64,000 bases of DNA, taken from the NCBI GenBank assembly GCA_904063045.1, contig CAJFCJ010000004.1, forward strand, positions 1,729,713 through 1,793,712. The letters are read 5' to 3'. A program made the position numbers and the translations under genes. The DNA comes from Dimorphilus gyrociliatus (lineage: Eukaryota; Annelida; Polychaeta; Dinophilidae). The notes under the pieces are model-generated. The model did not search any database, was not told where the DNA came from, and worked only from the letters and a program-made list of their open reading frames with translations. Shown one piece after another: positions 11,801 through 21,659 of this stretch (positions are counted from its first letter, which is position 1; each line of letters starts with the position of its first letter).

Positions 11801-12523
11801 ATGAAAGATGGCCATCTACTTTGTAAGATTCATTATGATAATTGTTTAATTAAATCTGAGCTTGAATGGACAATGAGTCCAAAGAGCGATGAAGAAAGCA
11901 GTACTGAAGAGACTGACGGTCCGAAGGGACCTAAACGTCCGAGAACTATCCTAAATGCTAATCAGAGAAGACGATTTAAAACTGCTTTTGAAATGAATCC
12001 CAAACCTTGCAGAAAAATAAGAGAAGTACTAGCGAATGAAACAGGACTGTCACCACGAGTTGTTCAAGTGTGGTTTCAGAATCAAAGGGCTAAAGTAGGT
12101 CGCCGCTTATCTTTCTGTCTTAGTTATCTAGTTTATTAATTAACGCAGGTAAAAAAATTGGCTAAACGTCAATCTGACGGAAATACAAGTCCGAGCGATA
12201 ATTCAAAAAGGAAAATGGCTGTAAAGAGAAAGAAAAAAGATGATCTCGTCGAAGAAACAGCTGAAATATTAAGTGATAGCGCTTCGGGTAAGATTTAACG
12301 CCATCTAACGTTTCTTATATTTAACTCTTTTCTGAAACGCCATCTATCCACAAACATTTTCATTTCAGATTACTTACCAAACTCATTAGACGGTTCAACG
12401 TTCAGGTCAAATTCAAACTTTTTACAGGCAGCTTCTGGTTTACCGAATCAAGCAAATTCGTTTAATAATCCAATAAATAGACTTTATTCCATGCAATCGG
12501 ATTATTTTAATAATCGGGATTAG
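8877..12523 (+). CDS. Lmx1: LIM-homeobox transcription factor Lmx1, tandem copy B
   Basis: Second Lmx1-family gene. Predicted exons: 8877-8880, 10683-10860, 11653-12094, 12149-12287, 12369-12523; about 305 residues. The first coding exon is ATG plus one G, followed at once by GTAAGT; it gives M-E-S-K-V-N-C-C. A second candidate start exon, 9222-9237 (ATG ATC GTC GTC GCA G, donor GTAAGA), has the same phase and gives M-I-V-V-A-E-S-K. LIM1 covers residues ~8-60 and LIM2 ~67-120. The homeodomain (~155-214) starts KRPRTILNANQRRRFK and ends [20 protein letters not shown]. The tail NPINRLYSMQSDYF is the family C-terminus. The homeobox has no intron after PCRK but has one after QRAK (12095-12148), the reverse of copy A. 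The linker and tail are shorter than in copy A. Probably a DNA-binding regulator with diverged regulation. Confidence 0.9.
9222..9237 (+). other. Alternative first coding exon of Lmx1 copy B
   Basis: ATG plus 13 nt followed by GTAAGA, phase 1, splices in frame to 10683. Same length as the copy A first exon (16 nt). It may be the main or an alternative start; transcript data would decide between it and 8877. Confidence 0.45.
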
Positions 12524-14135
12524 CAAGTGTCTGAAAAAGATATATATTACATTTCAAACTGTCTCATATACTGCCAATTCTCTTACCGTTAATTCTCTTA
12601 AACAGTGAATTCGGTATCGATTTCGTTTTTATGCCATAAGTGCGATATATCTACTATATGGATTTAATATATATTTATATAAATATATAATATGTAAAAA
12701 GAGGGAAAACTGATAATTTTCATGTAAAAAAAAACATTTTGAACAGTATTGAAGTTGTTTTTTTTTTTCTAGGTCAAAACACATGTATATATTAAATGAT
12801 ATCAACAAACCTAACAACCAAAGATTATATAATTCTTTCTTTTTTTGTTTTTTATTATTATTTAGTTGAAATTTTTTATGTTTATGAATATTTAAATTAT
12901 TAATAAAATGCTATTGTTATAGATGTCCGGTTCTACGCATTATTTATAAATAGAATTTATGAAACGATATGGAATTTTTTTGTTAGTTCGAACAATATCA
13001 ACTAGGTGGCGATTGCTGTTTTAAAAAAAGGAAGGGAATAAACTAGAGATGGCGAAGTATTGTATATAGCCGGAGGCGAAATATATAGAACACCATTTAA
13101 AGATTAATCAATTTGCGAACAAATAATTGTGCTAGTGATCTTAAAACCACTCTAATTGAAGGAGTAAAAAGTCCTTAATAGAACTTTTGTATGGCATTTA
13201 CATAAAAATATGGATAATTACAATTAGGTTATTGAATTATTTATAGTACTAGAAAATTTCCCTTACTTGTATTTTCTTAAAGTAGGAGTGGAAAAATCAA
13301 GAATTTTTAATTATTAAACGGTGTTTGAATGGATTTACGACCTCTCGGGAAACAGTATCAGAGGCATTAGTGTCGCCATCTTGAGCAAAAAGCTGTGCAC
13401 GCAATTTAAAGAGTGAGAACGAAGGGGGAAAGGGAGACGGGGAGAGGAAGGAGGAGAAAGATTTATTAACGTACTGATCAACAGTAAAAAAAAAAGAGTG
13501 TTTTGTTTATTTTCTTTTTTACGTTATTTATCGTTGGCAATAGATTTTCCTTTTAAGAGAAATATATTGGTTTTCCTAGATAAAGAGAAGGGAGAAATAA
13601 ATGGAAAATAGATGATAAAAATTGAATTTTTACAAAATATTGGTATGTGAAAATGTAAAAGAGAAAAGAAAAATTACAATAACTTCATATTTTCTATTTG
13701 CTTTTTTATATCTTTTAAAATCATACCAGCGTATCATGCATTAGAAGCATTAAAAACTTGCTTCAATGTTTGTTTTGGGTAAATATTTGATTGTACAGGA
13801 TAATATTTGCCATATTCCTGTCCGGTAGATGACGCTATGCGTCGGATCGATTAGTGGTTGCTTTCAACTTTCTCCCCACCCGCTAAACTGTTTAAAAAAC
13901 AAACGGGTAGAAGAGGCTACTTAACTTAATAAGGATATTGATGAATCTCTTACATAATATACTCTGTTTTATTTACTTCTCTCTTTCTAAACCGGGTTTA
14001 TTTAATATATTTAATTAAATTCTTTCAAACTCTCTATTTTTAGACATCTCATAAAATTCAAGAAAACCCTGTGTACGTTTATATGCATTTATATTTGAAG
14101 GCACATAAATTTTAATTGCATCAAACAAGATGGCG
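12299..14135. promoter_or_regulatory. Cluster of AGATGGCG-type motifs between Lmx1 and Prdm14
   Basis: Five exact copies of AGATGGCG/CGCCATCT at 12299-12306, 12338-12345 (both in the last Lmx1 copy B intron), 13047-13054, 13374-13381 and 14128-14135. Two CTCF-like 14-mers are added at 12999-13012 (CAACTAGGTGGCGA) and 13822-13835 (CCGGTAGATGACGC). Candidate boundary or YY1/CTCF-type element separating the Lmx1 and Prdm14 pairs. The factor is unknown. Confidence 0.45.
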
Positions 14136-15745
14136 TTGCAATTGAAAAACTGCCAAGAACTGAGACGCTTTAACTAAATTATTCACAAGACGGCAAGCGT
14201 CTCTAGATCGAAGGCATTTATTATTTCAGGCTGTATAGAAACCTTTGGAATAGTAGGCGGTTATAAAAGGTGTAATGCATAGCTTATTGGTGAAAGTGCT
14301 AAACATATTCTATAATGCATGTAGGCGTTATATACGGAAATGTTTGATAAAGAAATACAATAATTACGTAGAGAATATAAAAAGAAAAAGATGACGACGG
14401 ACACGCTCGAAATAATTCATTATATGCACAAAGCATCTTTAGCGGTCATAAAATTTCCGAAATCCTCCTCCCGTTACGCAACGCCACTCGCCGACCGAAC
14501 GGCACCGCTCATTCGTTTTCCGGTGCCGTCGCCCCACCATCTGTTACCAAACACGCGAAATCGAGAGAAACATCCTCCTTTCCTAAAACCATAGATACAC
14601 TGCGCACGTCTTTTCTCTTTTATTCTCCCTTTCCTGTGTTTTTTTCCCCCTCCAGTTTCTTTTTCGCAATTACTTTTTCATTCACTTGTTTACGTTTTAT
14701 TATTCCCTCGTTCTTTTCCGTTTCTCCGCATTCTCTTTTCCCTTTTTGTCTCTCTCTGTCTCGGCCTCTGTCTCTTTCGGTCTGTCTCGCGCTCTCTTCT
14801 ATCTTTTTCCCTATTTACATCAATCTTCTTTTCTTTTCCCGGCCGACTGTTATTTGTGTTTGCATATTGATATATACCGTACAATATATAGTTTTTTATG
14901 CATATTATATACAGTGTATCGTATTTAAATTCGATAAAAGGTTATTATAAATTACAGCATTGATTTCATGTTCAATTTCGATTTTATTCCTTGTCACTAA
15001 GTTAATCTTATCGGAGGGAAATTAATGAGGATCCTGATCTGATACAATTCTTTTACATTTATACAATCCTCTTTTCATCCTTTGTATAGAATAACTATAT
15101 TTAGCGTTACACAAGTAAGAAAGGCGTCGAAAAATTTGTCTTTGAAGACGCTCCGACGCCCATTAGGACGACTTTGCCAAAGTTCGGAAGCGATTCGCAA
15201 CTAGATAGAGAGTCAACATTTTCATTGCCCTCTTAAAGACTTTAGGTAAATAATTGAAAGCGTCTTTTTCGCACCGCCATAACCTCGCCTTTAAAAATTT
15301 TATCGCGTCGCTCGCGCCCTTCTTTTTCGGTTGACGATGATTGGTTGATACATGCGCATGCGCAGCATAACATTCGCCTATCTCGTTTTTTTCGCTTACC
15401 GAAGCGGTTAAAGTAGGCGAATCACGTTGTCTCTAACTGAAACTCTTTGCATTATGAAGTGAGTATTAAAAACTGAATTTTTTTGAATTTAGATGGATTT
15501 TGAGTTAGAAATTCGAATGAAAAAAAAAAAAAATAAAGTAATTTCAACTTGAACATAGGGTATTATATAGTAAATCGGCTAAATAAAGTTTAGACAATGT
15601 TCGCCTAATTGAACCAACTACCAATTGCAACGAATTGATACGAATTGAATGAGTTTAAAATCCGTTAAAAAAACACCATTATAAAGGCAACTAAAGCAGG
15701 TCTTTGATGGAGGCTATCGAATAGACGCGATAGAGATCGATATAA
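12524..15745. other. Intergenic between Lmx1 copy B and Prdm14 copy A
   Basis: 3.2 kb. The left part is AT-rich 3' sequence; 13.0-14.2 kb contains the motif cluster; 14.6-14.8 kb is a CT-rich tract; 15.1-15.45 kb is less AT-rich, with an NRF-1-like palindrome and a CCAAT-type ATTGG (near 15340), and is the likely promoter of Prdm14 copy A. No convincing coding region. Confidence 0.5.
15353..15364. promoter_or_regulatory. NRF-1-type palindrome upstream of Prdm14 copy A
   Basis: TGCGCATGCGCA, the full NRF-1 consensus palindrome, ~380 bp before the first predicted coding exon. A very similar site precedes copy B. Confidence 0.6.
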
Positions 15746-18601
15746 ATGATATTGATAACAAGACTCTTTATATTTTCCAATAGTAAATCGACGTTTAGCC
15801 AACAGCAACTCGACAGGATTCTATATGGTAGCGATAAGTCTAGCCGGCAGTTGAAACACGGTACGTAACTAAAGACTGATTGTTTGCTCATACTCTGTAT
15901 TTGGGCACCTTTTTAGTGTACATAGAACGGGCTTTGGGAATGTCAAACAACTACTTGACGATCGAGAATACTCGAAACTACCTCAATCGTTAGCCGCCTC
16001 TATTTATAAATGTTTTTTCCACTTCGTTCCTTTAAAAAAAAATCCTCTCCGCTTCACATCTGCCCACCCGTTCATTACGTAATTGTTGTAATTTACTTTA
16101 AAAGAAAACTTCTCATCGATGCGTAACCTATATATACAATGTAACTAACTACACTCAATAAAACCCCCCGTTTTACCATATATATAGTATATTCTGTAAA
16201 TCTATTTGCTTATTAAATTACATGTATAAAAAGCTTTTACAAGTATGCACGTATCATTTCTTCTATAGACACTTTTCTTTTTTTTTTTTACATAAAACAG
16301 GAATCGACAACATTCTCAACGCGACGCCCGTCAACAATCATTGTCGAACGCTTCAAATCCCAGACGGTAAGAACGCATGCAAAAAAAAACACAGAGAGAG
16401 AGAGAGAGAAGGGAAAGAAAAAAAAAGGGTCGACGGGTAATTCTTCACTAAGACAGAAAATCGCGCCGTTATCGACGGCCGAGCAGTAGCCGAGGGCCGA
16501 GCGTCTATTGCATTCTAGCGCCCGTTGATGACGCTCTAGAGAGACGGTCGACATTAGACGCTTAAATAGACTGCCCCTCTCCGTTCCCCTAGCTACGAAA
16601 TAATTACCTTTGTTTACTTTCCCCTTTCATCTTTTGGCTCGAGACCACCATCGTATATATTATTTATTATTGCATAACACGTGTTTGAATGCAGTAACCA
16701 TTATATACCGTATGTACACAGGTCTACAAATAGCTGCTTCCAAAGTGTCCGCTTCTAATCGTCTGGGTGTATTTACAAAGAATCGAATTACAGTCGGAAC
16801 GAGATTCGGACCGTTTATCGGACGGATTGTTAAGGCGAATCAATTAAAGAGTCAGGATGATAATACATTAATGTGGGAGATCTTCAGAGACGGCGCTCTG
16901 CATCACTTTATAGACGGGCGTGGTAATTGGATGGCCTATGTTAACTGTGCTAGATCTGCTTTGGAACAGAATCTGGTAGCAGTTCAAGAGGGCGGCGAGA
17001 TATGGTACAAAGTGTGTAAAGAGATCAATGGGGGGTCAGAATTGTTGGTGTGGTATGGCGATTCGTATCTTCAGTTTATGGGCATACCAATTGCTCTAAA
17101 AGAACAAGAGGAAGGCGATAGTACCTGTTTCGTTCCAGGAACAGCGGTTGGCAGCTACAAGTGTGAGAGATGCGATAAAGTATTCGCATACAAATACTAT
17201 AGGGATAAACATTTAAAGTACACGAGATGCGTGGACAGAGGAGATCGTAAATTTCCTTGCCATCTGTGTTCTAGGTCATTCGAGAAGAGAGATCGCCTAA
17301 GAATTCATATATTGCACGTACACGAAAAGCACCGTCCACACAAATGCCCCACTTGCGGCAAGAGTTTCAGCCAATCAAGCAGTTTGAATAAACACAAGAG
17401 AGTACATAGCGGAGAACGTCCCTACAAATGTGTCTACTGCAGTAAAGCGTTCACGGCGTCGAGTATCTTACGCACTCATATCCGGCAGCACTCCGGCGAA
17501 AAGCCATTCAAGGTTTGTTAAGTAAATAATGCTGCTGCCGTGCAGATAGAGCATTGATTAGTGTCACGGCCCTCGCCGACCACCGCAATGTACGCGGCTT
17601 GTTTTTATATATACAAGTGTATATCTATGTCTTTCTATATATGCTAAGCATGCATATATTTATATTATCACATATATTCTATTCATTTTTACCATTTAAA
17701 CATAAATTAAGATTTTTACTTGAGTATATATATACTAATATATATATATATATATATATAGGAAATACTATATTTATAAATAGACCATATAATAAAAATG
17801 ATATATATTTACATCATAATATAATTACATTTGTATAATTATATATGCTATATATACAGTATATATATATATAACTTATATAGATACTTGTATATATAGT
17901 ACACACCTTTTCTATAGGTATACACTTATATATATCCATCTTCATTCTTTGTCCTTGCACTCTTTATATATCTATTCTTTTTCTATCGGGTACACATGTA
18001 TCTTCTTATTGTTTATATATATTTATATATCTATATATACTATATATGCAGTATATATATATGCATATGATATATATGCATGGTTTGTGCAGATATACAG
18101 TATAACGTCTATTTAGACAATCACTATTACAGCGGAGAAGGTAATGAGGACGAGGGCGTTTTTTTTTGTTATTCTATCACTTAGCCGACAGCATTAGCAA
18201 CGTCACGACGTCGCGATTAAATTAAGGCCTATTGACTAGACGCTATCGTCGCTATACGTGCGAAACCGTGTGTCAACAGGCGTTCGGACCGATTTGTCTC
18301 GACAAAAGAACTGCACGCTGCCGTTTGTTTGTTCAATCGAAAATTTTTCTCTGTCCGTGTTCATCTTGCTTGAATTGTATACTCTATCAAAACATTGCCA
18401 AGTTTCTATTTTTTTCTCTTAGTCTTTCATTCATTTATTCCCCCCCTTTTCTATTCTATTTTTCTTTACTTTTCTATCAGCCTACTTAAAACTAATTTTA
18501 TTTTTTTGCAGTGTAAATTTTGCGGCAAGGCTTTCGCTTCTCACGCTGCTCATGATAGCCACGTACGAAGAACACATTCTAATTCCAATGTCACAAATTG
18601 A
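15746..18601 (+). CDS. Prdm14: PRDM14-type SET/zinc-finger regulator, tandem copy A
   Basis: Predicted exons: 15746-15860, 16301-16366, 16722-17512, 18512-18601; about 353 residues. Exons 1 and 2 were found by alignment with copy B: T-F-S-Q-Q-Q-L-D-R-I-L-Y-G matches T-Q-H-Q-L-D-Q-V-L-Y-G, and GIDNIL matches GIERIL, with identical phase-1 introns. A start at 15746 is the nearest ATG and is uncertain. The PR/SET domain (~62-180) contains GTRFGPF, DDNTLMWE, NCAR, EQNLVAV and ELLVWYGD, as in vertebrate PRDM14. Five fingers follow from ~206: the first is the atypical CERC...HLKYTRC form, then SFEKRDRLRIH, SFSQSSSLNKH, FTASSILRTH and FASHAAHDSH. The reading frame stops right after the fifth finger, so the last finger present in copy B and in vertebrate PRDM14 is missing. 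The SET is in one exon while copy B has an intron after MWE. AATAAA at 18715 is a likely poly(A) signal. Confidence 0.88.
17600..18075. repeat. TA-rich tract in last Prdm14A intron
   Basis: Long low-complexity stretch of TA and TATG units (pure TA at about 17739-17760), inside the intron 17513-18511. The open frame over it (17554-17838) is an artefact of composition. Confidence 0.8.
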
Positions 18602-18714
18602 ACAGAGCGGAAAGAAAAGTATTAATTTTGCTTAGTAAATGTTCGATAAAAAAGCTCCGTATTTATCTATTGTAAACGTTTTGTTATTATACCGCCGCTT
18701 TTCAATTTCTGTTC

Positions 18715-18720
18715 AATAAA
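18715..18720 (+). terminator. Poly(A) signal of Prdm14 copy A
   Basis: AATAAA 114 bp after the stop codon at 18599-18601, followed by AT-rich sequence. Confidence 0.6.
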
Positions 18721-19279
18721 AATATACAACACATATATCGTGTATATACAGTGTATTTAATTATATATTGCTTATATATAGTTGTTATCTATTGTATATC
18801 GTTGAAGAGAATACGATATATTACATAATAATAGAGAGACTATCGAAACTGACAAGTAAAGTTTGCTGAAGCGTTAGATGATTGTCACGGCGCTAATTGC
18901 GGCGTTTGATGTGAGCGGCGTCTCTCGGTCAACATAATACTTTTTAGCGTGCGTCGCGTGCTAGTTAATAGTATTAAGGGATATCTATTCGAGATTAGCT
19001 GTTTCCGCCCTCCAACAATTACGCAACGAGAAAAATCTCATTGCAGACGCTGTGTAGAGCCTAATTATAGAAATTGGCCCGCCGAAAAAATCGTCGCACC
19101 GTAACCGCGTCCAGGGAGCCATCTTTTTCACGCTAGCCGTTTTATAGACTTAATTAAGGGAGCTGGACGAAAATCGATACGACTTCCTTAGCCGATTAGA
19201 AACCGGCTGCGCGTGCGCAGCGCCGCCGCCGCCACCACTGCTAAGTATTTTTAAGCCCCTTCCCATTCGCCGTCCAACC
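18721..19279. other. Spacer and promoter of Prdm14 copy B
   Basis: After an AT-rich 3' part, 18880-19279 is less AT-rich and carries the NRF-1-like site just before the ATG at 19280. No coding evidence. Confidence 0.5.
19208..19219. promoter_or_regulatory. NRF-1-type site upstream of Prdm14 copy B
   Basis: TGCGCGTGCGCA, one base from the NRF-1 palindrome, 60 bp upstream of the copy B start codon. It pairs with the site at 15353 before copy A, suggesting the promoter was duplicated with the gene. Confidence 0.55.
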
Positions 19280-21054
19280 ATGGATCGTAACGTTCGATTT
19301 CCGTTCAACGCCGGATTCTTGCCGCTGGTGACGGCTATTAGACGCCCACCGCCGCCCCAGCCAGCCGCTTTTACACAACATCAGTTGGATCAGGTGCTTT
19401 ACGGCAAGAACGCAGTCGAATGTTTGAACCACGGTTAGGCAATAAATAAACGAAAGCATAATAAATAAATCGGAAGTGAGATATATTAAAAAATAACAAA
19501 ATGTCACTTTTTTTGTATTTCTGCATAGGAATTGAACGAATTTTGGCACCCAACAACCAACCGCCTCATATAGACAGCACCAATCTGCCGCAAGGTAGGA
19601 TAAACGCCCCGCCGATTTGCGTCCGCTCATTGATCGTTCTAATCGCTTCTGTTCAATAGGTCTTGAACTACGCCGGACAAATACGGGTGGATTTGTACAA
19701 TACGGCGTCTTCTGTTCTGATTCAACATTTAGCAAGGGAATTCGCTTCGGACCATTTCAGGGTAAAATCGTCAATACAAGCGAGATAAAGAGTCACGATG
19801 ATAACACATACATGTGGGAGGTAAGTTTTTTGCATAGCTTTACAGCCTGGGAGGACTTATACCACCCTGCATAATTTAGCATTCTTTAATTATTCGCGGT
19901 ACGTTCTGCTCTCGTGCAAGACGCCTTCCTTTTAGACGATCTGGAAAATTAGCTCATTAGGTTACTCGCTCTCCTACACAGATTTTCAAGGACGGACGTC
20001 TCGATCATTTCATAGATGGCAGAGGAGCCTCCGGTGATTGGACAGCGTATGTAAATTGTGCTAGATTTGTTCATGAACAAAACCTCGTTGCTCTTCAAGA
20101 AAAAGATCAAATATGGTACGAGGTTTGCAGAGATATAAAAAAGGGGCACGAATTACTTGTTTGGTATGGAGATTCACATATACAATTCATGGGTATACCT
20201 ATAGGTCTAAAGAATGATAATAAGACTGAAACAACAACTGTTAGTACCGTTATGGAGATAACGTCAGAAAATATCGAAGGCTTCCAGTGTGAAAGATGTG
20301 GAAAAGTATTCGCCTATAAATACTACAGGGACAAACATTTGAAATATACTAGGTGCGTTGACAGGGGGGACAGGAAATTCCCTTGCCACCTATGTTCTAG
20401 GTCATTCGAGAAGAGGGATCGGCTTAGGATTCATATTTTACACGTACACGAAAAGCACCGTCCTCATAAATGTACAGTTTGCGGCAAGAGCTTCAGCCAA
20501 TCAAGTAGTTTAAATAAGCACATGAGAGTTCATAGTGGAGAACGCCCCTACAAATGCGTCTACTGCAGCAAAGCGTTTACCGCTTCCAGTATTTTACGAA
20601 CTCACATTAGACAGCATTCTGGAGAGAAACCGTTCAAGGTACTACATATCCTATATAATACATTTGTACTGTATATATATTGGAAAGCGATCCATTGAAA
20701 TTTCCTGCTACAATGTGTAAATCATGTTGTTTTCAGTGTAAACATTGCGGCAAAGCTTTCGCTTCGCACGCGGCTCATGATAGTCATGTTCGTCGAACGC
20801 ATTGTCGTGATAAAACGAATTGCTCTTTGTGCGGAAAATCGTTCGCGCAGGCTTACGAGCTAAAGTTTCACATGAGTCAACACGCAGGTTAGTAATTTTC
20901 TGACAAATTCGTCTCATCTTTACTCTATTCACTTAATTTTCGCTTAAAGCTTTCTTACTCGTTTTTCGTCCGTTCTTTATTTTTTTCTACAGATGTTGAC
21001 GAAAGGGGCCTCCAGTTCAGAATACCGGATATTAATATGAATAGTAAAGGGTGA
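19280..21054 (+). CDS. Prdm14: PRDM14-type SET/zinc-finger regulator, tandem copy B
   Basis: Predicted exons: 19280-19433, 19529-19594, 19660-19820, 19982-20638, 20737-20887, 20993-21054; about 416 residues. The N-terminus MDRNVRFPFNAGF is followed by a Pro-rich patch. The PR/SET domain (~74-185) has GIRFGPFQGKIVNTSEIK, DDNTYMWE, NCAR, EQNLVAL and ELLVWYGD, closely matching PRDM14. Six zinc fingers follow from ~228; the sixth is CSLCGKSFAQAYELKFH, absent from copy A. Finger helices 2-5 are almost identical to copy A, so DNA recognition is probably shared. In vertebrates PRDM14 acts as a transcriptional repressor with CBFA2T partners in germline/pluripotent cells and some neurons; that role is only inferred here. 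This copy looks like the complete, ancestral-type one. All five splice junctions are GT-AG and in phase. Confidence 0.92.
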
Positions 21055-21659
21055 ATACATCACCAATCCTAATTCAATTATGATGTAATTAATATAATAT
21101 ATGCCGTATATATATATATATGTATATATTTTGATGTACGTGCATATATGCAGGTATTAATGATAGTTGAAGCATGTATATATATATATGTATACTGTAT
21201 ATGCTATATATATATATATATATATATAGGTTGTGTATATGTATTTATATATAAGTATATGTACGTATATATACACTTATATAAAATGTCAATGAATAAA
21301 TTATCCGCGATCGGAGTGCGAAAGACGAGGCGGATAATTGTCGTTTTTCAATGTACGAGATGAACTTTGCAACAGTAATTGCACCAAATGTTGACACTCT
21401 GTCCCAGTGGAGCAGATCTTTTCTACTGCAAAGACTCGCCACCCAAATTGAAGCCCTTACCCCGTATGTATATTTTGCTGTCCGGCTATAAAAATGCTGA
21501 CGAGCGGATCGAAAACGGATTTGCGACTAATGTAAACAAATTGACGTCTCAAGTCGGTAACGTCTCCGAACGCCTAGAGTGTTTATTGCTTTCAGGCGTC
21601 ATCTGGTGGACGCTATTTTGATTTTCTTTTCTTCTCTTCTTTTCTACTCAATTAATAAT
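21055..21659. other. Convergent spacer with CTCF-like site
   Basis: 3' ends of Prdm14 copy B (+) and the next gene (-) face each other here. TA-rich tracts lie at 21100-21290. The 21290-21620 part is less AT-rich and contains a CTCF-like site at 21596. An 80-codon plus-strand frame here has no recognisable domain. Confidence 0.5.
21596..21609 (+). promoter_or_regulatory. CTCF-like site between convergent genes
   Basis: GCGTCATCTGGTGG matches the CTCF core read as GCGCCMYCTRSTGG at 13 of 14 positions. It lies between the 3' ends of Prdm14 copy B and the minus-strand gene, at the right border of the Lmx1/Prdm14 block. Confidence 0.45.

Noticed and set aside
14391-14950. Several 60-104 codon frames near 14.4-14.9 kb
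   Set aside because: Pyrimidine-rich low-complexity sequence gives Ser/Phe/Leu strings on one strand and Arg/Glu on the other; not coding.
19241-19735. 164-codon minus-strand open frame
   Set aside because: It lies antisense to Prdm14 copy B exons 1-3, whose phases and paralog alignment are convincing; no domain in the antisense protein.
21379-21621. 80-codon plus-strand frame after Prdm14 copy B
   Set aside because: No homology, no splice link in phase with the Prdm14 stop; sits in the convergent 3' spacer.
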